Below are positions 1 to 4,200 of a stretch of 5,612 bases of DNA, in pieces. The position numbers and the translations under genes were made by a program. Source of the stretch: an uncultured bacterium (GTDB lineage Bacteria > Bacteroidota > Bacteroidia > Bacteroidales > JACABE01). The notes under the pieces were generated by a model that had not been told where the DNA came from, made no database searches, and saw only the letters and a list, made by a program, of their open reading frames with translations. The stretch spans positions 1 to 5,612 of the forward strand of contig CAIWDQ010000180.1 in NCBI GenBank assembly GCA_903911455.1, in the 5' to 3' direction. Every line of letters begins with the position of its first letter. Within the stretch, counting starts at the first letter, position 1.

Positions 1-419
1 ACAGTGCTGGTAGTATTCTCATTAATCGTATAAATGGACCACAGATTGGTGGAAGTTTTACTATTCCAATCTATCAGTCGGGGAATGTAAAGCGACAAAC
101 TGATATTGCTAAACTTCAATTAATATCATCAGAATACAATTTAGAATCAGCAAAGATTCAATTGAATGTTCAATTGCAAAATGCTATTATAGTATATGAG
201 TATCAATTACAATTATTAAATATTGAAAAAGAAAATGCTGATCTTACCAAAGAGAATCTTGAGATTGTGATGGAACGTTTACGATTAGGGCAAACTACTG
301 TATTAGAAGTACGTCAGGCACAAGAGAGTTTTGTAGATTCGCAAACAAGATTGATTAATCTTAAATATAATTTAAAGATAGCCGAAACAAAATTGAAACA
401 ATTAATCTCAAATTTATAA
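1..419 (+). CDS. TolC-family outer membrane efflux protein, C-terminal fragment (5' end outside window)
   Basis: The plus-strand frame is open from the window edge (first full codon at 3) to a TAA at 417-419, giving 138 visible residues of a longer protein. What is visible fits the second half of an outer-membrane efflux protein (OEP/TolC family). A short beta segment, 'GGSFTIPIYQSGNVK' (residues 16-30), has the shape of the family's 'G..l.iPlf.gG..k' strand. It is followed by a long, almost unbroken amphipathic helical stretch ending in 'ERLRLGQTTVLEVRQAQESF', which matches the family's 'eryrlG..t.lEvr.Aq..l' signature, and then 'LKYNLKIAETKLKQL'. Proteins of this family are trimeric outer-membrane channels with a periplasmic helical tunnel, working with RND, ABC or MFS pumps and a membrane-fusion protein. 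Full-length members are usually 400-500 residues, so about two thirds lies to the left. The gene is followed directly by a palindrome and a terminator, so it is probably the last gene of its operon. The transported substrate cannot be inferred. Confidence 0.9.
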   Translation, partial: SAGSILINRINGPQIGGSFTIPIYQSGNVKRQTDIAKLQLISSEYNLESAKIQLNVQLQNAIIVYEYQLQLLNIEKENADLTKENLEIVMERLRLGQTTVLEVRQAQESFVDSQTRLINLKYNLKIAETKLKQLISNL

Positions 420-425
420 ACTTAA

Positions 426-499
426 AACCGTCATTGCGAACGAAGTGAAGCAATCTCATTCATAAAATATATTGCTTCACTCCGTTCGCAATGACGGTT
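426..499. repeat. REP/MITE-like palindromic element
   Basis: Two 29-nt arms, 426-454 and 471-499, are reverse complements at 28 of 29 positions; the only mismatch is A443 against C482. They enclose a 16-nt A/T-rich loop. The arm contains 'CGTCATTGCGAACGAAG' followed by 'TGAAGCAAT', and it is clearly richer in G+C than its surroundings. From memory, arms of this type (CGTCATTGCGA...GAAGCAATC) recur as dispersed intergenic palindromes in several bacterial genomes, including Bacteroidota. I cannot confirm the copy number here. It begins 7 bases after the TolC-family stop codon. In RNA it would form a very stable hairpin protecting the 3' end of the efflux mRNA. It has no T-run directly after the stem, so it is not itself a typical intrinsic terminator. 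Confidence 0.8.
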
Positions 500-510
500 G
501 GTTTATTCAT

Positions 511-554
511 AAAAAGGAAAGCTCCTTCATTAATTTGAAGGAGCTTTCTTTTTT
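511..554. terminator. Bidirectional intrinsic terminator between convergent genes
   Basis: A perfect 13-bp stem pairs 517-529 (GAAAGCTCCTTCA) with 536-548 around a 6-nt loop (TTAATT). On the plus strand the stem is followed at once by six T residues (549-554). On the minus strand it is followed by C and five T residues (complement of 511-516). The A-run and T-run can also pair and extend the stem. It can therefore end both the plus-strand efflux transcript and the minus-strand CDGSH transcript, whose stop codon lies 46 bases away. This is the clearest regulatory element in the window. Confidence 0.9.
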
Positions 555-564
555 AATTTTAAAG

Positions 565-596
565 AATTCTTAATTTTTAATTCTTAATTCTTAATT
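565..596. repeat. 7-nt microrepeat (AATTCTT), about 4.5 copies
   Basis: Four heptamers in a row, at 565, 572, 579 and 586, read AATTCTT, AATTTTT, AATTCTT and AATTCTT, followed by a partial AATT. They fill the space between the terminator and the CDGSH stop codon. Similar AATTCTTAATT runs are common as intergenic filler in AT-rich Bacteroidota (from memory). There is no sign of a function. Confidence 0.6.
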
Positions 597-600
597 GATT

Positions 601-885
601 TTATCCCGCGTGTGAACCGTCGCAGAATGGTTTGTTCTTAGTACCTTTGCACATACACATGTAATGTGTGCCTGTTCTTTCGGCTTCAAATACATTAGGG
701 TATATGTCGGTGTCGATATGCGAACCATCGCAAAATGGTTGATTGTTAGATAAACCACATGCACACCATGCATAGGTTTCGCCTTGTACTAATTCTACTG
801 CTACAGGCATATCGCCTGCTCTTTTAGGTGTATCCATTTTTTTTATTTTTAAACTTTTTATTAATTTTTTGAAAAACTCTTTCAT
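601..885 (-). CDS. Small protein with two CDGSH iron-sulfur motifs
   Basis: The product is 94 residues if started at the ATG at 883-885. It contains two copies of the C-X-C-X8-C-X3-H signature that ligates a redox-active [2Fe-2S] cluster in CDGSH proteins: C41, C43, C52, H56 ('WCACGLSNNQPFCDGSH') and C77, C79, C88, H92 ('MCMCKGTKNKPFCDGSH'). All eight ligands are present, so both sites should bind clusters. Before them lies a conserved-looking stretch, 'PKRAGDMPVAVELVQGETY', and a very basic N-terminus (residues 1-16, seven Lys with Phe/Leu/Ile between), which could be an amphipathic helix. There is no signal peptide or clear transmembrane segment, so the protein is probably cytoplasmic. Bacterial members are generally tied to electron transfer or iron/redox homeostasis, but the partner is unknown. 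A GTG at 898-900 would add five residues, and an internal ATG at 835-837 would remove the basic tail. I prefer 885 because it keeps a compact tail and uses ATG. No Shine-Dalgarno is seen upstream, as is usual in this phylum. The bidirectional terminator ends it. Confidence 0.93.
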   Translation of the reverse strand: MKEFFKKLIKSLKIKKMDTPKRAGDMPVAVELVQGETYAWCACGLSNNQPFCDGSHIDTDIYPNVFEAERTGTHYMCMCKGTKNKPFCDGSHAG

Positions 886-940
886 TGTTACTATAAACAC
901 AATTGTATAAATAAAGTTTAATTTTATTTACTTTCTTTTT

Positions 941-1214
941 CATGAGGTACGTCTCCGAAGTTCGGACATGAGTAATTCGTACGATTTTGTCATCTCCGAA
1001 GTTTGGACACGAGTAATCCTTACGATTTTGTCTTCTCCGAAGTTCGGACATGAGTAATTTATGCAATTTTGTCTTCTCCGAAGTTCAGACATGAGTAATT
1101 TGTGCAATTTTATCTTCTCTGAAGTTCAGACACGAGTAATTTGTACAATTTTGTCTTCTCCGAAGTTCGGACATGAGTAATCAATACGATTTTGTCTTGT
1201 CCGAAGTTCGGAGA
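941..1214. repeat. Tandem array of a 41-nt unit with two internal dyads (six full copies plus partial ends)
   Basis: Six contiguous units start at 952, 993, 1034, 1075, 1116 and 1157, with an exact 41-nt period and no spacers. A seventh copy (1198-1214) stops after its first 17 bases. In front, 941-951 (CATGAGGTACG) looks like a unit shortened by internal deletions. Each unit opens with a box, TCTCCGAAGTTCGGACA, built on the palindrome CCGAAGTTCGG. It continues TGAGTAAT, then a variable part (positions 26-32, e.g. TCGTACG, TTGTACA), and ends ATTTTGTCT. The first 25 bases are identical in units 1, 3 and 6. Because 41 is not a multiple of three and stop codons recur, the array is not coding. 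The array occupies most of the 398-base gene-free stretch 886-1283, upstream of the CDGSH gene and downstream of the giant gene. The flanks, 886-940 and 1215-1283, are A/T-rich and I see nothing firm in them. Its function is unknown. It could be an array of protein-binding sites, a structured 3' UTR, or a selfish or slippage-expanded repeat. Confidence 0.93.
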
Positions 1215-1283
1215 AATAAGTATCATCCATTATATCAGTTGATACTATTTTTCTTTAAAATTAATTTATTTTTTAATGAAAAT

Positions 1284-4200
1284 TTATTTTTGTATTATTA
1301 TTTTTTGTGTTTTAATAAAGTTCTCAGTTTTAATTTCAATCATATAAATACCGTTTGGCAAATCATGAATATCTAATTGCTGTTGTTGAGAATTTAACTT
1401 TTCACTTTTAACTAGACTACCTAAGAAATTGTAGATGTTTATAGTTGACGTTTTATTATTGTAACTATTAAATTTAACATTAATGATAGAACTGCAAGGA
1501 TTTGGATAAATAGATACACTAAGTTTCTTCCTTTCAACTTCATTAATATCGTTAGGATTATTACTTGCAATATTTGAACGAGAAGAGTTAATAGATTTAG
1601 TAAGATTACAAGAATTAGGACTTATTACTTCAACCTGATAATAAACGTATCCTGTCGGAGCACTAAAATCACTATATTGTGTATTAACTCCCGACATTGT
1701 ACCAATTAGATACATACTATCAGCTTTAACACCTCTATATATATTATAAGATGACACTGTAAAACCTTCGTAAGCTTCCCATATTAAGTTCCATGTATTA
1801 CCCACACCTTGATTTATCGACAAATGCATTGTTTTATGTATACTACTTTTCTGAGTTTCCATACCACAACTGTCAATCATACTAATCTTATATCTGTTTG
1901 ATTGAATATGTGGTTGTGAAGTAATATCTACAAATTCACTTAAAGAATCGTAAGGAACAGATGCAATCTTGTTAAACTGCCCAGTTATATTAGTTTCTCT
2001 ATAAACATAAAATGTATCAATAGAAGTAGATGTAGGTTTATTCCAAACTAATACATTATGATTAGAAGTATCAACACTAACAATACAAATATCCGGAGCA
2101 TTCATAGCTGTAAGGTTAAGTCTAACACTATCTTTTGCAATACAACCGGCATAGTTAGTAGTGGTTACAGTATACGTAATATTTGATGTCGTTGACTTAG
2201 GATTCGGGATATTACTTAGATTTAATCCTGTAGTAGGTGCCCATGAATAGAACAAGCTATCATTACCACTATAATTTGTAACAACCGAATCTAATTGAAT
2301 ATTTTCTCCACATTTTACATTTTTATCAGCACCAGCATTTGTTATAAAAGGATTTACATTTATATAAACACTATCTATATCTAAACATCCTTTAGGCGTT
2401 TTTACTGTTACTATATATTTTATATTTTGGGTTAAAGTAGAAATAGGTTTTGCAGAAGTTGAATCGTTTAAACCTGTTGTAGGCAACCAATGATAAGTCA
2501 GATTTGATTCGGTTGAATTAGTTGTTATACTATCAAGTTGATATTTTGAACCACAAACTATTGACGGATTATTAATATAATATAGACCTGCATTTATTGC
2601 AAAAGGGTTTACATTTATACTAACACTATCCACAGCCATACAACCTTTAGGCGTTTTTACAGTAACTTTATAAACTATTGAGTGTAATAATGAAGCAAGA
2701 GGCTTAGCGCTCGTTGAATCATTTAATCCTACAGAAGGCTGCCAATTATAAGTAAGATTAGTTTCAGAAGAATTAGTAATTATACTATCGAGTTGATAGT
2801 TGGTACCACAATTTAACGAAGGATTATTAATAAAATAATTACCTGCATCAGCAGTAAAAGGAAACATATTAATATGAACTGTGTCGGTTGCTAAACAACC
2901 GTTGGGAACTTTTGCAGTAACAGTATAAACTGTTGAATGTAATAATGAAGCAATAGGTTTAGCACTTGTAGAATCATCTAACCCTATTGTTGGACTCCAA
3001 TGATAAGTAAGATCAGGAATTGTGACATTTGTTTTCACACTATCTAACTGATAGCTTTTTCCACAAATCAAAGATGTATTATAAATATAATTAGATCCTG
3101 CATCTATTATAAGTGGATTTACAGTAATCCTAACTGAATCTGTTGCCAAGCATCCATGAGTATTACTTGTAACTTTATATGTGAATGATGTATTAGGTCG
3201 TGCTACAGGGTTTCCAATAGTTGAACTATTTAAACTGCTTGCACTATCAATCCATGAAAAAGAATCTGGGTTATCTGGAAGTTTTAATATAAAGTTCGAC
3301 ATGCCAAAACCTGATGCATAACCTATGTTTGAGTTAACGAAGAACAAATTGCTTATATTTGATAAGTCGTTATATGTTTGAAGTGTCCAAGTATTCCCTT
3401 TATCAATTGTTTTTGAAATTCCTCCTACTGCTCCCACTATACCTGAAATATATCCTGTTAAAGAATCAGTAAAATGAACAGATTTAGCAATAAATACTCC
3501 TGAATTAAAAGGAATCCAAGTGTTACCTCCGTCAGAGGTTTTAAGTGATGCATTACTTGTGCCAACTATATAACCATGATTAGCATCAGTAAAACTAATA
3601 GAATTTAAATCATAAGTAGTGCCACTTGTTTGAGTTGTCCAATTTACACCTCCATTTATAGTTTTACGGATTACACCATTGGCACCTACAATAAATCCTG
3701 TAGTTGGAGATACAAAAATTATTGAATAAAGATTAGATGTCGTATTACTATTCTGAGCAGTCCATGTTGTGCCTCCGTTTACTGTTTTTCTGATTATCCC
3801 TGTATTACCAACAACATAACCAGTATCAGAACTTGTGAAATAAACTGATTTTAACTGTGTGGAAATTATATAATTCAGTTGCCAGCTATTGCCGGCATTG
3901 GTAGTTTTTAAAACAACACCTCCATCGCCTACAGCATAACCAATATTAGAGTTACAAAAATAAATAGATTGTAAGATATTACCGATAGAATATAAACTTT
4001 TCCAGCTCCTACCTCCGTCAGTTGTTTTTTTAATTCCTGATTCACCTAAATATCCTGTATCAGCAGATGTAAAGAATAAAGAATAAGGGTAGGAATTAGT
4101 TAATGGTAAAGGGATCCATTTGTTTGTACCCAATAGTTGAACTGATTCACCACAAGTAATCATCTTATCACTACCGGCTTCCATTGTAAGAGGAGTTACA

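Noticed and set aside
591..773. Minus-strand 60-codon frame inside the CDGSH gene
   Set aside because: It is a shadow of the CDGSH gene in another frame with no recognisable motif.
900..909. Promoter -7/-10 box for the CDGSH gene (TATACAATTG on the minus strand)
   Set aside because: It resembles the Bacteroidota TAnnTTTG element with one mismatch, but no upstream -33 TTG is at the right distance and the leader to the ATG would be only about 8 nt.
824..1066. Minus-strand open frame across the CDGSH 5' end and the array
   Set aside because: It overlaps the CDGSH gene in another frame, and its sequence is low-complexity translation of the 41-nt repeat, which shifts frame with each unit.
941..1214. 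CRISPR array
   Set aside because: Units follow each other with no unique spacers; the whole 41-nt period is repeated, and only five positions near the middle (26, 27, 28, 30 and 32) vary strongly. No cas gene is in the window.
1219..1246. Intrinsic terminator for the giant gene
   Set aside because: The stem AGTATCA/TGATACT is only 7 bp, A/T-rich, with a 14-nt loop, and no T-run follows it on the minus strand. At best it is a weak hairpin.
1173..1376. Plus-strand 67-codon open frame at the end of the array
   Set aside because: It starts in a repeat unit, is mostly Phe/Leu/Asn from A/T-rich DNA, and overlaps the 3' end of the giant gene antisense.
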